NCBI GenBank assembly: GCA_965212245.1
Contig: OZ243107.1
Location: 3,534,001 to 3,598,000, forward strand
Length of the DNA stretch: 64,000 nt
Direction of reading: 5' to 3'
From: CAKZNE01 sp040222435
Lineage (GTDB): Bacteria > Bacteroidota > Bacteroidia > Flavobacteriales > Schleiferiaceae
Below the pieces are notes generated by a model, which was given only the letters and a program-made list of their open reading frames with translations, had not been told where the DNA came from and made no database searches. Shown here piece by piece: positions 8,622-17,961 of the stretch. A program made the position numbers and the translations under genes. The first letter of the stretch is position 1; each line of letters begins with the position of its first letter.

Positions 8622-9281
8622 CTAGTTTCGGTTACGCAGCATAGGAACAAAGCGGAAATCCCCGTGATCCTCAACACTTATTTCATTTTCACTATTCCTA
8701 AGTACTAACTTCATTTGCTGGGTATTATCACCTACCGGTATCACCATACGTCCACCTATCTTTAATTGCTTTACCAAATTGGGTGGTATGTCCGGGGCTC
8801 CTGCCGTAACAATTATTCGATCAAAAGGAGCATAACTGGGAACGCCCGCAAAGCCATCCCCAAATTTCATTTGTAGATTATACTTTAGCTTCTTCATAAG
8901 CACCCGTGTTTGATCAAAAAGCTCCTTCTGGCGCTCAATGGTAAATAATTTCACTCCCAGTTCACAAAGCACCGCTGCCTGATAGCCACTGCCCGTACCT
9001 ATTTCCAAAACCTTATGTCCCTTTTCCACCTGTAGCAACATAGTTTGAAACGCTACGGTATAAGGCTGTGAAATGGTTTGTCCTGCTGCAATTGGAAAAG
9101 CTTTATCCTGATAAGCAAAAGCTTCAAAAGAAGAATCCATAAAAACGTGACGTGGCACTTTATAAATTGCCTTTAACACATCCTCATCGCGCACCCCTTT
9201 TTGGATAAGGGTTCGGATCAGTTTATTGCGTTGTCCTTTATGTCGGTGTTGGTCAATGGGCATACTATTGCAAATTTCCAA
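8622..9281 (-). CDS. pcm: Protein-L-isoaspartate O-methyltransferase
   Basis: 219 residues. The enzyme methylates isoaspartyl residues in aged proteins with S-adenosylmethionine as donor. Motif I is VLEIGTGSGYQAAVL (from residue 91). Upstream lies the family signature AGQTISQPYTVAFQT (67-80), and downstream IIVTAGAPDIPPNLVKQL with GGRMVIPVG. Length is normal for the family. ATG codons at residues 1 and 7 are both possible; the first is used here. The gene is monocistronic, convergent with the exported-protein gene and divergent from the Gfo/Idh gene. Confidence 0.93.
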   Translation of the reverse strand: MEICNSMPIDQHRHKGQRNKLIRTLIQKGVRDEDVLKAIYKVPRHVFMDSSFEAFAYQDKAFPIAAGQTISQPYTVAFQTMLLQVEKGHKVLEIGTGSGYQAAVLCELGVKLFTIERQKELFDQTRVLMKKLKYNLQMKFGDGFAGVPSYAPFDRIIVTAGAPDIPPNLVKQLKIGGRMVIPVGDNTQQMKLVLRNSENEISVEDHGDFRFVPMLRNRN

Positions 9282-9350
9282 CTAAGGAATGGTACCTCCT
9301 AGCCCTGGTAATTTAATTAAATAACAATATACTGTGAATAGTGTAGCCAC

Positions 9351-10391
9351 ATGTCAACGCCCGCTCCCACCAAAAAAATTACCTTTGCGCGCAAACCCGC
9401 GAATATGTTGAAAATTGGTGTTTTGGGGGCCGGCCATTTGGGTAAGATCCATTTAAAGTGTCTCAAGCAATTACCAGACCTGTATGAACTTAAAGGATTC
9501 TATGATCCTGATCCGGCTGTAGCCGAAAAAATAGCTGATGAATTTAATGTGCCTTACTTTAAATCTATTGGTGAACTGATAGATGAAGTACAGGTAGTGG
9601 ATATTGTTACGCCTACCCTTAATCATTATGATTGTGCAGTGCGCAGCCTGCGTGCTTCGCGCCATGTGTTTATAGAAAAACCCATTACAGAAACCCCTGA
9701 ACAGGCACGTGAGCTTATCAAGCTCAGTGAAGAAGCACGGGTTAAAGCACAGGTAGGTCACGTAGAGCGTTTTAACCCTGCTTTTCTGGCTGCCCGCAAC
9801 TACATTCAAAGCCCGATGTTTATTGAAACGCATCGCCTGGCAGAGTTTAACCCACGTGGTACAGACGTTCCCGTAGTTCTGGATCTTATGATTCATGATA
9901 TTGACATTGTATTAAGTGTGGTACCGTCCAACATCCGTAAGATCAGCGCCAGTGGTGTAGCTGTGGTAAGCGACACCCCGGATATTGCCAATGCCCGTAT
10001 TGAGTTTGACAATGGCTGTGTGGCCAACTTAACGGCCAGCCGTATATCACTTAAAAATATGCGTAAAACCCGCATATTTCAGAGAGATGCCTATATCACC
10101 GTTGATTTTCTGGAAAAAGAAAGTGAAGTGGTACGCATGCAAAATGTAGTGGATGACGAAAATCCCTATGCCATGGTAATGGATTTGGGTAACGGAAAGA
10201 AAAAACAAATTTATTTTGAAAAACCGGACAGCCTGAAAACCAATGCTATACAAGAAGAGTTAAGAACTTTTGGCGAAGCAATCAATAAAAACACCACTGT
10301 ACACGTTACTCTTGAAGATGGTTACCGGGCTTTAGATGTAGCCCGCCAAATCCTGGAAAAGATAAACCTCAATCTTAATGTGATTGCCTGA
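9351..10391 (+). CDS. Gfo/Idh/MocA family NAD(P)-dependent oxidoreductase
   Basis: 346 residues. The Rossmann motif GVLGAGHLGKIHLKCL (about residues 23-38) binds NAD(P). VFIEKPITETPEQARELIKL (about 105-124) carries the conserved EKP lysine of the family, and VMIHDIDIVL-type residues (DLMIHDIDIVL, about 177-187) mark the catalytic region. About 17 basic, proline-containing residues precede the Rossmann fold, so a later start at the Met before LKIGVLG is possible. Only 3 bp separate it from the lipoprotein gene that follows. Context (a sugar transferase two genes on) suggests a nucleotide-sugar substrate; that is inference. Confidence 0.85.
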   Translation: MSTPAPTKKITFARKPANMLKIGVLGAGHLGKIHLKCLKQLPDLYELKGFYDPDPAVAEKIADEFNVPYFKSIGELIDEVQVVDIVTPTLNHYDCAVRSLRASRHVFIEKPITETPEQARELIKLSEEARVKAQVGHVERFNPAFLAARNYIQSPMFIETHRLAEFNPRGTDVPVVLDLMIHDIDIVLSVVPSNIRKISASGVAVVSDTPDIANARIEFDNGCVANLTASRISLKNMRKTRIFQRDAYITVDFLEKESEVVRMQNVVDDENPYAMVMDLGNGKKKQIYFEKPDSLKTNAIQEELRTFGEAINKNTTVHVTLEDGYRALDVARQILEKINLNLNVIA

Positions 10392-10394
10392 AAA

Positions 10395-11288
10395 ATGGCC
10401 GAAAAATTACGCTTCGCAGCCTTGGCTGCTTTCTTATTCTTAGCAATAGCCTGTAACCGCGATACTTTCGAGGCTACTGCTCCTTCCTATCTTTCAATTC
10501 CAGCAATTGAATTAACCACTAACTATGCTTCGGAAGGAACCTCCCATCATAAAATTACCACAGCCTGGATATTTGCCAATGGTAAAGCCGTAGGTGCTTT
10601 TGAACTTCCGGCCGTGGTACCTGTACTGGCGGAAGGGCCTACCAAGATTGATATCCGCCCTGGTATAACTATGAATGGCATAGACGCCAGCCGTGCTATC
10701 TATTCTGCCTATTCCAATATTGTAGAAACCGTAAATCTTGTAGCTCTTGACACCGCTTTTGTGGTGGAAGATACTATACCGGAAACGCGATATGCATCAA
10801 CAGCGACTATAAAGTTTGTGGAGAATTTTGATCAATCCGGTTTAAATCTCTCGGCTTCCGCTAATAGTGATACTTCCGTGATCAAAACCAACGATCCGTC
10901 TGAAATTTTCGTAAATCCTAAACAAACGGAGGATAATGGTAAAGCAGGAAAAATAGTTCTGGAAGGCGAACGCAACTTATTTGAATTGGTTACCTCAGAA
11001 ACTTACTCCCTGCCCAGTACCGGACAAAGCGTGTATCTGGAGATGACCTATAAAACAGATGTTCCCATTGTAGTTGGGGTAATTGCAAAATATGGTAGCC
11101 TAAGTGAGCAAGCCGGCACACTGGTGGTTTTACCGGTAAGTGAATGGAATAAGATTTATGTAAACCTTGTTACGGAATTAACGGCCTATTCTCTTGCAGA
11201 CGGTTATCAGATCTATATACTCGGAGAAAATGATGAAAAGAATGCACCGGCCAGTGTATTTCTGGACAATCTCAAAATCGTGTATTAG
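10395..11288 (+). CDS. Lipoprotein of unknown function
   Basis: 297 residues with a lipoprotein signal (FAALAAFLFLAIAC, lipobox Cys at about residue 20). The mature protein is beta-rich: an N-terminal domain (YLSIPAIELTTNYASEGTS) and a C-terminal jelly-roll-like half ending ASVFLDNLKIVY, a pattern common to carbohydrate-binding-like beta sandwiches. It sits between the Gfo/Idh gene (3 bp gap) and the sugar transferase gene (3 bp gap), so it belongs to the same operon and may act in cell-surface polysaccharide handling. No named family recognised. Confidence 0.65.
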   Translation: MAEKLRFAALAAFLFLAIACNRDTFEATAPSYLSIPAIELTTNYASEGTSHHKITTAWIFANGKAVGAFELPAVVPVLAEGPTKIDIRPGITMNGIDASRAIYSAYSNIVETVNLVALDTAFVVEDTIPETRYASTATIKFVENFDQSGLNLSASANSDTSVIKTNDPSEIFVNPKQTEDNGKAGKIVLEGERNLFELVTSETYSLPSTGQSVYLEMTYKTDVPIVVGVIAKYGSLSEQAGTLVVLPVSEWNKIYVNLVTELTAYSLADGYQIYILGENDEKNAPASVFLDNLKIVY

Positions 11289-11291
11289 CCA

Positions 11292-12701
11292 ATGAAGAAC
11301 GACTACTTACAGCGATTAAAATACATCTTTTGGGATATCATTGCAGCCGGACTCAGTTATACTACGCTCTATTCGTTCAGAAAGATCATTATTGAAAAAG
11401 AACGCTTTGAAACGTCTGAGTTTGTCTTTAGTGAGAATTACTATCTGGGCCTGGTGGTTGTAACCCTTTTTTGGGTTACCATTTATTGGATTACCGGTTT
11501 TTACCGCGACATTTATCGCAGGTCCCGCCTCAAGGAATTGCTTTATACTTTTAACGCTACCCTTTTGGGGAGTATTTTCATCTTTTTCGCTTTGATCCTG
11601 GATGATTGGGTTACGGCTTACACGGATTATTACCGTGGTTTTCTGGTTTATTTTTGCGCCCAATTCTTCACTACAGCCATCCTTCGGTTTTTGATCAGCA
11701 CCCGTACCTCCATGCGCATTAAAAGAGGTAAAATTTGGTTTAATACTATTTTGGTAGGTAGTAATGAAAATGCCGTAGAGTTGTATACTGATATGGCTTC
11801 CACAACCAGCAATGGAAACCGCTTTGTAGGTTTTGTGAGTGTGCACAATAACATTCGCTTCCTGGTAGAAAAAAATCTTGAACACTTAGGCACTCACACT
11901 GAACTAGCTCAAATAATTGAAAGAGAACAGGTTGAAGAGGTAATCATTGCTATAGAATCTTCAGAACACGAAAAATTAGAGGGTATCATCAATAATTTAG
12001 AGGATACCAACGTTACTATTAAGATGATTCCGGATACCTACGACATCATTTCAGGTAAAGTTCGCCTGGGCTCGCTTGGAGCTCCGCTTATTGAGATTCG
12101 CCATGAATTAATGCCTCTCTGGCAAAAAGCAGTAAAACGCTTTATGGATATAGTCATCTCTTCGCTGGTTCTACTCATTTTATCCCCTCTTTTTCTTTTT
12201 ACTTCTATTATGGTTCGGCTTTCGAGTCCTGGTCCGATATTTTTCAGGCAACGCAGAATGGGCCATCGGGGTAAGGGTTTTGATATGATCAAGTTCCGCT
12301 CCATGTTTCAGGATGCCGAAAAGAATGGCCCCCAATTAAGCAGTGAGTATGACGAACGCATTACCAACTGGGGACGGTTTATGCGCAAGTATCGTTTGGA
12401 TGAATTACCTCAGTTTATCAATGTGGTTTTAGGTCAGATGTCTATTGTAGGACCACGGCCTGAACGGAAGTTTTATATTGAGCAGATTATGAAAAAAGCT
12501 CCTCACTATAAACACATACTTAAGGTGAAACCGGGTATTACCAGTTGGGGAATGGTAAAGTTTGGATATGCAGAAAATGTGGATGAGATGGTTCAGCGCC
12601 TTAAATACGATGTAATCTATATTGAGAACATGAACCTCTTCAATGATATCAAGGTGTTGATATACACTGTATTGATTGTTCTTCAGGGGCGGGGGAAGTA
12701 A
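11292..12701 (+). CDS. Polyprenyl-phosphate sugar-1-phosphate transferase (exopolysaccharide initiation)
   Basis: 469 residues. The N-terminal half has about four hydrophobic segments (13-30, 45-68, 85-105, 112-132) followed by a Rossmann-like region (NTILVGSNENAVELYTDM). The C-terminal 200 residues are the bacterial sugar transferase domain: KRFMDIVISSLVLLILSPLF, PGPIFFRQRRMGHRGK, FDMIKFRSM, DELPQFINVVLGQMSIVGP and then RPE. It should attach the first sugar phosphate to undecaprenyl phosphate at the inner membrane. The third gene of a four-gene operon; the next gene overlaps its stop by one base. Confidence 0.92.
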   Translation: MKNDYLQRLKYIFWDIIAAGLSYTTLYSFRKIIIEKERFETSEFVFSENYYLGLVVVTLFWVTIYWITGFYRDIYRRSRLKELLYTFNATLLGSIFIFFALILDDWVTAYTDYYRGFLVYFCAQFFTTAILRFLISTRTSMRIKRGKIWFNTILVGSNENAVELYTDMASTTSNGNRFVGFVSVHNNIRFLVEKNLEHLGTHTELAQIIEREQVEEVIIAIESSEHEKLEGIINNLEDTNVTIKMIPDTYDIISGKVRLGSLGAPLIEIRHELMPLWQKAVKRFMDIVISSLVLLILSPLFLFTSIMVRLSSPGPIFFRQRRMGHRGKGFDMIKFRSMFQDAEKNGPQLSSEYDERITNWGRFMRKYRLDELPQFINVVLGQMSIVGPRPERKFYIEQIMKKAPHYKHILKVKPGITSWGMVKFGYAENVDEMVQRLKYDVIYIENMNLFNDIKVLIYTVLIVLQGRGK

Positions 12702-13186
12702 TGGATCTGCAACAGTTCCGGCAACAAGCCCGCTCTCAGCGAAAAGAAAATCAGAAATTCTTTAAAAAACTGAAAGGTTTAAAACCCAAACAACTGGACC
12801 GGCAGTTCCACGAATTGCATGAAGAAGTTTTTGAAGAAATCAATTGTTTGAATTGTGCCAATTGCTGCAAGACCACAGGCCCTCTTTTTACAGATACCGA
12901 TATCAACCGCCTGGCACGGTACTTTAATCTTAAACCTTCTGAATTTATAGACCGTTATCTGCGTGTAGACGAGGATGGAGACTTTGTTTTACAAACCCTC
13001 CCCTGTCCTTTTTTAGGTACTGACAATTACTGTTCGGTATATGAAGTACGCCCTAAAGCCTGCCGGGAATACCCACATACAGACCGTAATAAAATGCATC
13101 AAATCCTGGACCTCACCCGAAAAAACGCGGAAGCTTGCCCTGCTGTGCTGGAAATGGTAAACCGTATGAAAGCTCACATAAAGTAA
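12701..13186 (+). CDS. YkgJ family cysteine-cluster protein
   Basis: 161 residues. Cysteines at 49, 52, 55 and 56 (CLNCANCC) and a second group (LPCPFLG, NYC, KACREYP) form the zinc- or iron-chelating pattern of the YkgJ (UPF0153) family. A basic, glutamine-rich N-terminal helix precedes them. The start codon overlaps the sugar transferase stop in a TAATG arrangement, so the two are translationally coupled. Function in the family is unproven, though a metal-binding role is likely. Convergent with namZ, 5 bp apart. Confidence 0.85.
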   Translation: MDLQQFRQQARSQRKENQKFFKKLKGLKPKQLDRQFHELHEEVFEEINCLNCANCCKTTGPLFTDTDINRLARYFNLKPSEFIDRYLRVDEDGDFVLQTLPCPFLGTDNYCSVYEVRPKACREYPHTDRNKMHQILDLTRKNAEACPAVLEMVNRMKAHIK

Positions 13187-13191
13187 CAGCC

Positions 13192-14394
13192 CTACTCAAA
13201 ATCTTCATACAAAAGATACTTTCTACGGATCTTTTTAAAAGCTTGTAAATCGGGTTGCCAGCTTTCTCTTATTTCTTCCATAGTTTGGCCCGCTTCAATT
13301 TGCTTACGTAAGGTATCTGTTCCGGCTAGTGTATTAAAAAACCGGGTGAAAAAGACTGATTTATCAGGGGCCATTTCATAAGCTTCGATTAACCAAAAAA
13401 GATACAGCTCACCCAATCCATCCACATAAAATTCAGCAAATTCACGCAGGTCAAAGCCCGTACAAACTTCATTTTCATACTTAGGGCTTTTAGCTCCCTC
13501 GTTTGCTTCAGGCGTAAAAGTAATCGTTCCGTCTTTAAAGTAAGGGGCTCCAATCAACTGAAATGGTATATCCGTACCCCGTCCCACACTTACGTTGGTA
13601 CCTTCAAAAAAACAAAGAGATGGATAAAGCGCAATAGCATTTTTATTAGGGAGGTTTGGGGAAGGCTTTACCGGAAGTTCATATTCCGTAAGGTGATCAT
13701 AACCCTGGCAGGTAACCACTTCCAGATCGCATTTCACACCCTTTTTCAACCAACCTTCACCATTTACCATCTGTGCATACTCACCAATGGTCATTCCATG
13801 TATTACCGGAACATGGTGCATACCTACAAAAGATTCAAAACCTTTTTTGAGTACCGGACCATCCACGTAATAACCGTGGGGATTGGGACGGTCCAAAATC
13901 AGCATTTTTACGTCATTCTCCGCACAGGCCTCCATCACATAGGTCATGGTAGAAATGTAGGTATAAAAGCGGGCGCCAACATCCTGAATATCAAAAAGTA
14001 TTATATCCAATCCCTCAAGATCCCCGGCCACAGGCTTTTTATGGGATCCATAAAGGGAAATAACCGGTAAACCGCTTTTGGCGTCCCTTCCGTCCGCCAC
14101 ATGCTCCCCGGCTGAGGCCGTACCTCTGAAACCGTGTTCAGGTGCAAACACCCGTATTACATTCACCTTGCTTTCCAAGAGGTAATCCACTAAATGTTCA
14201 TCCTTAACCACGGAAGTTTGATTGGCCACAACTGCTATGTTTTTACCATATAGAAGCGGAAGGTATGCTCCTGCTCTTTCAGCGGCAGTTAACAGGTTTT
14301 CTGCTTTATTTAACTGACCAAAAACCAGGGCCGGCATCAGTATCATCAGCCCTGTCAATTGCCTATATTTGACAACCCAATTGGATATATACAT
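13192..14394 (-). CDS. namZ: Exported exo-beta-N-acetylmuramidase of the NamZ/DUF1343 family
   Basis: 400 residues from the ATG at 14394, chosen because it gives a signal peptide ending VFG before QLNKAENLL; upstream codons in the same frame are not protein-like. Family runs are IAVVANQTSVV, VIRVFAPEHGFRGTA, GLPVISLYGSHKKP and ILFDIQDVGARFYTYIST, all typical of DUF1343. NamZ (GH171) removes terminal MurNAc from peptidoglycan fragments, a role in cell-wall recycling. The start codon is only 3 bp away from the start of the divergent permease gene, so each promoter must lie inside the other gene. Confidence 0.85.
   Translation of the reverse strand: MYISNWVVKYRQLTGLMILMPALVFGQLNKAENLLTAAERAGAYLPLLYGKNIAVVANQTSVVKDEHLVDYLLESKVNVIRVFAPEHGFRGTASAGEHVADGRDAKSGLPVISLYGSHKKPVAGDLEGLDIILFDIQDVGARFYTYISTMTYVMEACAENDVKMLILDRPNPHGYYVDGPVLKKGFESFVGMHHVPVIHGMTIGEYAQMVNGEGWLKKGVKCDLEVVTCQGYDHLTEYELPVKPSPNLPNKNAIALYPSLCFFEGTNVSVGRGTDIPFQLIGAPYFKDGTITFTPEANEGAKSPKYENEVCTGFDLREFAEFYVDGLGELYLFWLIEAYEMAPDKSVFFTRFFNTLAGTDTLRKQIEAGQTMEEIRESWQPDLQAFKKIRRKYLLYEDFE
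14364..14371 (+). promoter_or_regulatory. TAnnTTTG promoter inside the 5' end of namZ
   Basis: TATATTTG on the plus strand lies 26 bp before the TTG start at 14398 of the permease gene and inside codons 8-11 of namZ on the other strand. It supports the TTG start of the permease. Confidence 0.5.
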
Positions 14395-14397
14395 AGA

Positions 14398-15630
14398 TTG
14401 AATTTCGAATTTTTTATAGCTAACCGAATCCTTAAAAGTAACACCGCTACCCGGAAAATTTCCCGGCCGGTGATCCGTATTTCGATCTGGGCTATTGCCC
14501 TCGGCATTATTATTATGATTCTTGCTATGGCCACCGGTACAGGGCTTCGCAAAGAGATCCGCAACAAAGTAATCGGATTCGGGGGACATATTCAAATAAT
14601 CAATTATCAGCCGAACCCAACTTTGGAGCAAGCACCGGTTACATTGGGAGACAGTTTGTATCATGAATTACGTAACCAGAATGAACTGAGCCATATACAA
14701 GCCTTTGGTAAAAAGGCAGGCATCATAAAACAAGGTGATCTTTTTGAGGGAACGGTACTTAAAGGTGTGGATAGTTCTTTTAACTGGACCCTTTTTCAAT
14801 CTTATTTAAAAGAGGGCCATATTCTTCATGGGCTGGATACACATCGTAACGACAGTATTCTTATCAGTACCGCACTTTCCAGAAAATTGCAGATCAAGCT
14901 TCATGATAAAGTGAGCATTTACTTTGTTCGGGAAGCGCCTAAGCCACCCTTACTACGCTATTTTTATGTGGCTGGTTTTTATCAAACTGATTTTGAAGAG
15001 ATTGACAATACATTTGTACTTGGTGATCTCCGTCATATACAACGCCTGAATAAATGGGACAGTACACAAACCGGAGGCTACGAGTTATTTTTAAAAGATG
15101 GTGATAAAGCCGCAGAAATTGCCGCTTCCATGCGTACCGCTTTACCTTTTGAACTGGACGCACTTACTTCCCGCCAGCTCAATGAACAATTATTTCAGTG
15201 GCTTGATCTTTTTGATATCAATATTGCTATCATTCTTATTATTATGATCATTGTAGCTATTATCAACATCTCTATAGCCCTGTTGATCCTTATCCTGGAG
15301 CGCACGCAACTCATAGGTATCCTCAAAGCCCTTGGCAGTCCTGATTTGTCCATACGGAAGATATTTCTTTGGAATGCCTTTTACCTCATACTGCGGGGGC
15401 TCTTCTGGGGAAACCTTATAGGCATAGGAGCCTGTCTCCTGCAACACTATTTTGGGCTGGTCAAACTTGATCCGGCTACCTATTATGTAAGTGAAGTTTC
15501 CGTTAACCTTGACTGGATGAACCTGCTGTTGCTTAATGGAGCCACAGTTCTGGTCTGTCTGGCTTGTTTAGTGCTTCCTTCCTACTTAATTACCCGTATA
15601 TCACCGGTAAAAGCCATAAGGTTTGATTAG
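14398..15630 (+). CDS. FtsX-like ABC permease (LolC/LolE type)
   Basis: 410 residues from a TTG start at 14398, which gives the N-terminus MNFEFFIANRIL, the usual opening of LolC/LolE-type permeases; a longer frame upstream would add 13 residues overlapping the namZ start and is less likely. A first transmembrane helix (about 29-50, ISIWAIALGIIIMILAMATG) is followed by a large periplasmic MacB-PCD domain, then three helices from about residue 275 to the end (IIMIIVAIINISIALLILIL and others). No ATPase is adjacent, so a LolD-like partner must be elsewhere. It probably extracts lipoproteins from the inner membrane. Confidence 0.8.
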   Translation: MNFEFFIANRILKSNTATRKISRPVIRISIWAIALGIIIMILAMATGTGLRKEIRNKVIGFGGHIQIINYQPNPTLEQAPVTLGDSLYHELRNQNELSHIQAFGKKAGIIKQGDLFEGTVLKGVDSSFNWTLFQSYLKEGHILHGLDTHRNDSILISTALSRKLQIKLHDKVSIYFVREAPKPPLLRYFYVAGFYQTDFEEIDNTFVLGDLRHIQRLNKWDSTQTGGYELFLKDGDKAAEIAASMRTALPFELDALTSRQLNEQLFQWLDLFDINIAIILIIMIIVAIINISIALLILILERTQLIGILKALGSPDLSIRKIFLWNAFYLILRGLFWGNLIGIGACLLQHYFGLVKLDPATYYVSEVSVNLDWMNLLLLNGATVLVCLACLVLPSYLITRISPVKAIRFD

Positions 15631-15635
15631 TTTTG
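15628..15635 (+). promoter_or_regulatory. TAnnTTTG promoter box
   Basis: TAGTTTTG overlaps the TAG stop of the permease gene and lies 49 bp before the ATG of the cystathionine beta-synthase gene. It would allow that gene pair to be expressed separately from the permease. Confidence 0.45.
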
Positions 15636-15684
15636 CACCGCCTGAAAAAACAACGAAAATCACATTCGGATAAAACAGATTTTG

Positions 15685-17058
15685 ATGAGACCCATTAAGA
15701 ATATTTACAATAACATTTTGGAAACCATTGGAAACACACCAATGATCCGCCTCAATAAAATTGCTGAAGATATTCCTGCTACCGTACTGGCTAAGGTGGA
15801 ATACTTTAACCCCGGCCATTCCGTTAAGGACCGTATGGCACTTAAAATGATTGAGCAAGCCGAAAAGGAAGGCAAAATAAAACCCGGAGGTACCATTATT
15901 GAGTGCACTTCAGGCAATACCGGAATGGGTTTGGCCCTGGCGGCTATTGTAAAGGGGTATAAACTCATTTGTACACTAAGCGATAAGCAGAGTAAAGAAA
16001 AAATGGACATCCTGAGAGCTATGGGAGCTGAGATATATGTGTGCCCCACCAATGTGGCACCGGATCACCCAGACTCCTATTACTCTGTAGCTGAACGTTT
16101 AAACAAAGAAATACCCAATTCTTTTTACCCGTTCCAATATGATAATCTGGCTAACCGCCAGGCTCATTATGAAACCACGGGACCGGAAATATGGGAACAA
16201 ACCGAAGGCAAAATCACTCACTTTATAGTAGGTGTAGGTACCGGTGGAACCATATCAGGAGTAGGCCGCTATTTGAAAGAAAAAAACCCGGATATAAAGA
16301 TCTGGGGAGTGGACACCTATGGGTCAGTATTCAAGAAGTATCATGAAACCGGTGAGTTTGATGAAAAGGAGATCTACTCCTACATTACAGAAGGCATAGG
16401 TGAAGATATTTTACCAAAAAACGTAGACTTTGATGTAATTGACCACTTTGAAAAAGTGACTGATAAAGACGGAGCCCTGGTTACAAGGGAACTGGCTAAA
16501 AAGGAAGGCCTCTTCCTTGGTTATTCTGCCGGATCAGCATACCAGATGGTTCGCCAGATGAAAGGTGAATTAACGGAAGATGATGTGGTGGTGGTGCTTT
16601 TTCATGATCATGGCAGCCGTTACGTAGGTAAAGTATTTAATGATGACTGGATGCGCGATCGCGGATTTCTGAATACTGAAAAATCAACTGCTTTTGATCT
16701 TATTAAAGGCCATAAAGATCTCAAACTGGTCACGGCTAAAAGTTCGGAGCTGGTTTCTCACGTAATCCAGAAAATGCAGGAATATGATATATCTCAGGTT
16801 CCGGTTCAGGAGAATGGCAAATTTGTAGGCTCTCTGGATGATAGCCGTCTTTTCCAGATGGTAGTATCTGATCCCTCCTATGCTGAAAAAACCGTTGGAG
16901 AGATCATGGACAAGCCTTTTCCCATGGTAGAAGCTACAGACGATGTAAAGAGTGTATCCAGCCACATTTCAAAAGAAGTAAGTGCCGTGTTGGTAAAACT
17001 TGACGATGATCAATATCATATTATTACCAAACACGATATTATTGGAGCTTTAAGTTGA
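15685..17058 (+). CDS. Cystathionine beta-synthase
   Basis: 457 residues from the ATG at 15685; a TTG just before it would add one residue. The N-terminal PLP fold type II domain has the pyridoxal lysine in PGHSVKDR (Lys48), the SGNTG loop (76-80) and the glycine-rich phosphate loop GVGTGGTISGVG. The C-terminal 110 residues contain two CBS motifs, the second ending IITKHDIIGAL. This architecture (synthase plus CBS pair) is that of cystathionine beta-synthase, which condenses serine and homocysteine. A plain cysteine synthase lacks the CBS pair. The next gene starts inside its stop codon (TTGA), so translation is coupled. Confidence 0.88.
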   Translation: MRPIKNIYNNILETIGNTPMIRLNKIAEDIPATVLAKVEYFNPGHSVKDRMALKMIEQAEKEGKIKPGGTIIECTSGNTGMGLALAAIVKGYKLICTLSDKQSKEKMDILRAMGAEIYVCPTNVAPDHPDSYYSVAERLNKEIPNSFYPFQYDNLANRQAHYETTGPEIWEQTEGKITHFIVGVGTGGTISGVGRYLKEKNPDIKIWGVDTYGSVFKKYHETGEFDEKEIYSYITEGIGEDILPKNVDFDVIDHFEKVTDKDGALVTRELAKKEGLFLGYSAGSAYQMVRQMKGELTEDDVVVVLFHDHGSRYVGKVFNDDWMRDRGFLNTEKSTAFDLIKGHKDLKLVTAKSSELVSHVIQKMQEYDISQVPVQENGKFVGSLDDSRLFQMVVSDPSYAEKTVGEIMDKPFPMVEATDDVKSVSSHISKEVSAVLVKLDDDQYHIITKHDIIGALS

Positions 17059-17852
17059 TATATGACCTGACAGACCCGGACAGCTCTGTACTTCCGCTCT
17101 TGCGGAAACCACTTCGTATTGTATCCACCGTTCCTTCGCAAACGGAACTGTTGGTTGACCTGGGGCTTGCTGATCAGCTGAAAGGTATCACTGCCTATTG
17201 TGTGCACCCGCCTGGTTTACGAGATACCACAACCGTAATTGGTGGTACAAAGGATCTGCAGATTGAAAAAATACGCTCTTTACAGCCAGATCTCATCATA
17301 GGAAACCATGAAGAGAATGAAAAAGAGCAGATGGAAGAGCTTCAGCATGAGTTTCCGGTATGGATAAGCAACATCCAAACCATTGATGAAGCCATGAGGA
17401 TGATCCTTCACACCGGGATTTTAACGCATACTGAAAAAAAATCAAGAGAACTATGCGAAAAGATCAATCATGAAAGGAATAAGCTACAAGCAGCTCCACC
17501 CTTAAGAGTAGTATACCTTATTTGGAAGGAACCGTATATGCTGGCCGGGCATGATACTTTTATAGGTAATATGTTAAAGGAATGTGGCCTGCAAAATGTA
17601 GCCCCTAAAGGTGAAATGCGTTACCCGCAGGTAAGTCTTGAGGAACTGAAAAGTCTTAAGCCAGACTTGGTCTTGCTGAGTTCTGAGCCTTACACTTTCA
17701 CTACCTCAGATGCACATTTTACAGCAGGTCAAATCCTACAAACGTTAGTTAAAATTGTTGATGGGGAGTTGTTTAGCTGGTATGGAAGCCGGATGAAGCT
17801 TTCTTTTCAGTATTTGCAACGCTTTTGTAATGAACTAAAACTTTCTTTTTAA
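17055..17852 (+). CDS. BtuF-like helical-backbone metal or cobalamin binding protein
   Basis: 265 residues. The opening LRIVSTVPSQTELLVDLGL and the following HPPGLRD, GTKDLQIEKIRSLQPDLII and MLAGHDTFIGNML match periplasmic-binding proteins of the BtuF/TroA type, which use one rigid helix to link two lobes. There is no signal peptide, which is unusual for a transport binding protein; cytoplasmic or truncated members exist in Bacteroidota. The start is a TTG overlapping the preceding TGA by 4 bp (TTGA), and no in-frame ATG lies nearby. A role in cobalamin or iron handling is inferred from family only. Confidence 0.75.
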   Translation: MIYDLTDPDSSVLPLLRKPLRIVSTVPSQTELLVDLGLADQLKGITAYCVHPPGLRDTTTVIGGTKDLQIEKIRSLQPDLIIGNHEENEKEQMEELQHEFPVWISNIQTIDEAMRMILHTGILTHTEKKSRELCEKINHERNKLQAAPPLRVVYLIWKEPYMLAGHDTFIGNMLKECGLQNVAPKGEMRYPQVSLEELKSLKPDLVLLSSEPYTFTTSDAHFTAGQILQTLVKIVDGELFSWYGSRMKLSFQYLQRFCNELKLSF

Positions 17853-17923
17853 GAGAATAACCAATAGATTTGAAAATCATTTATCAATTTAGTAGTAAGT
17901 CCAAAAACACTTTGTTGCATAGC

Positions 17924-17935
17924 TTGTGTGCACAA
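17924..17935 (+). promoter_or_regulatory. Inverted repeat upstream of the S24-type repressor, possible operator
   Basis: TTGTG and CACAA arms separated by 2 bp lie 26 bp before the ATG at 17962. LexA-like repressors usually control their own gene, so this is a candidate operator. The repeat is short and could occur by chance. Confidence 0.22.
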
Positions 17936-17961
17936 AATCCGTATTTTGAGGTTTCAAGCTA

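Noticed and set aside
14395..14664. N-terminal extension of the namZ frame up to 14664
   Set aside because: The additional 90 residues are basic, cysteine-bearing and not signal-like, and the DNA is the 5' part of the permease gene; the ATG at 14394 gives a proper signal peptide.
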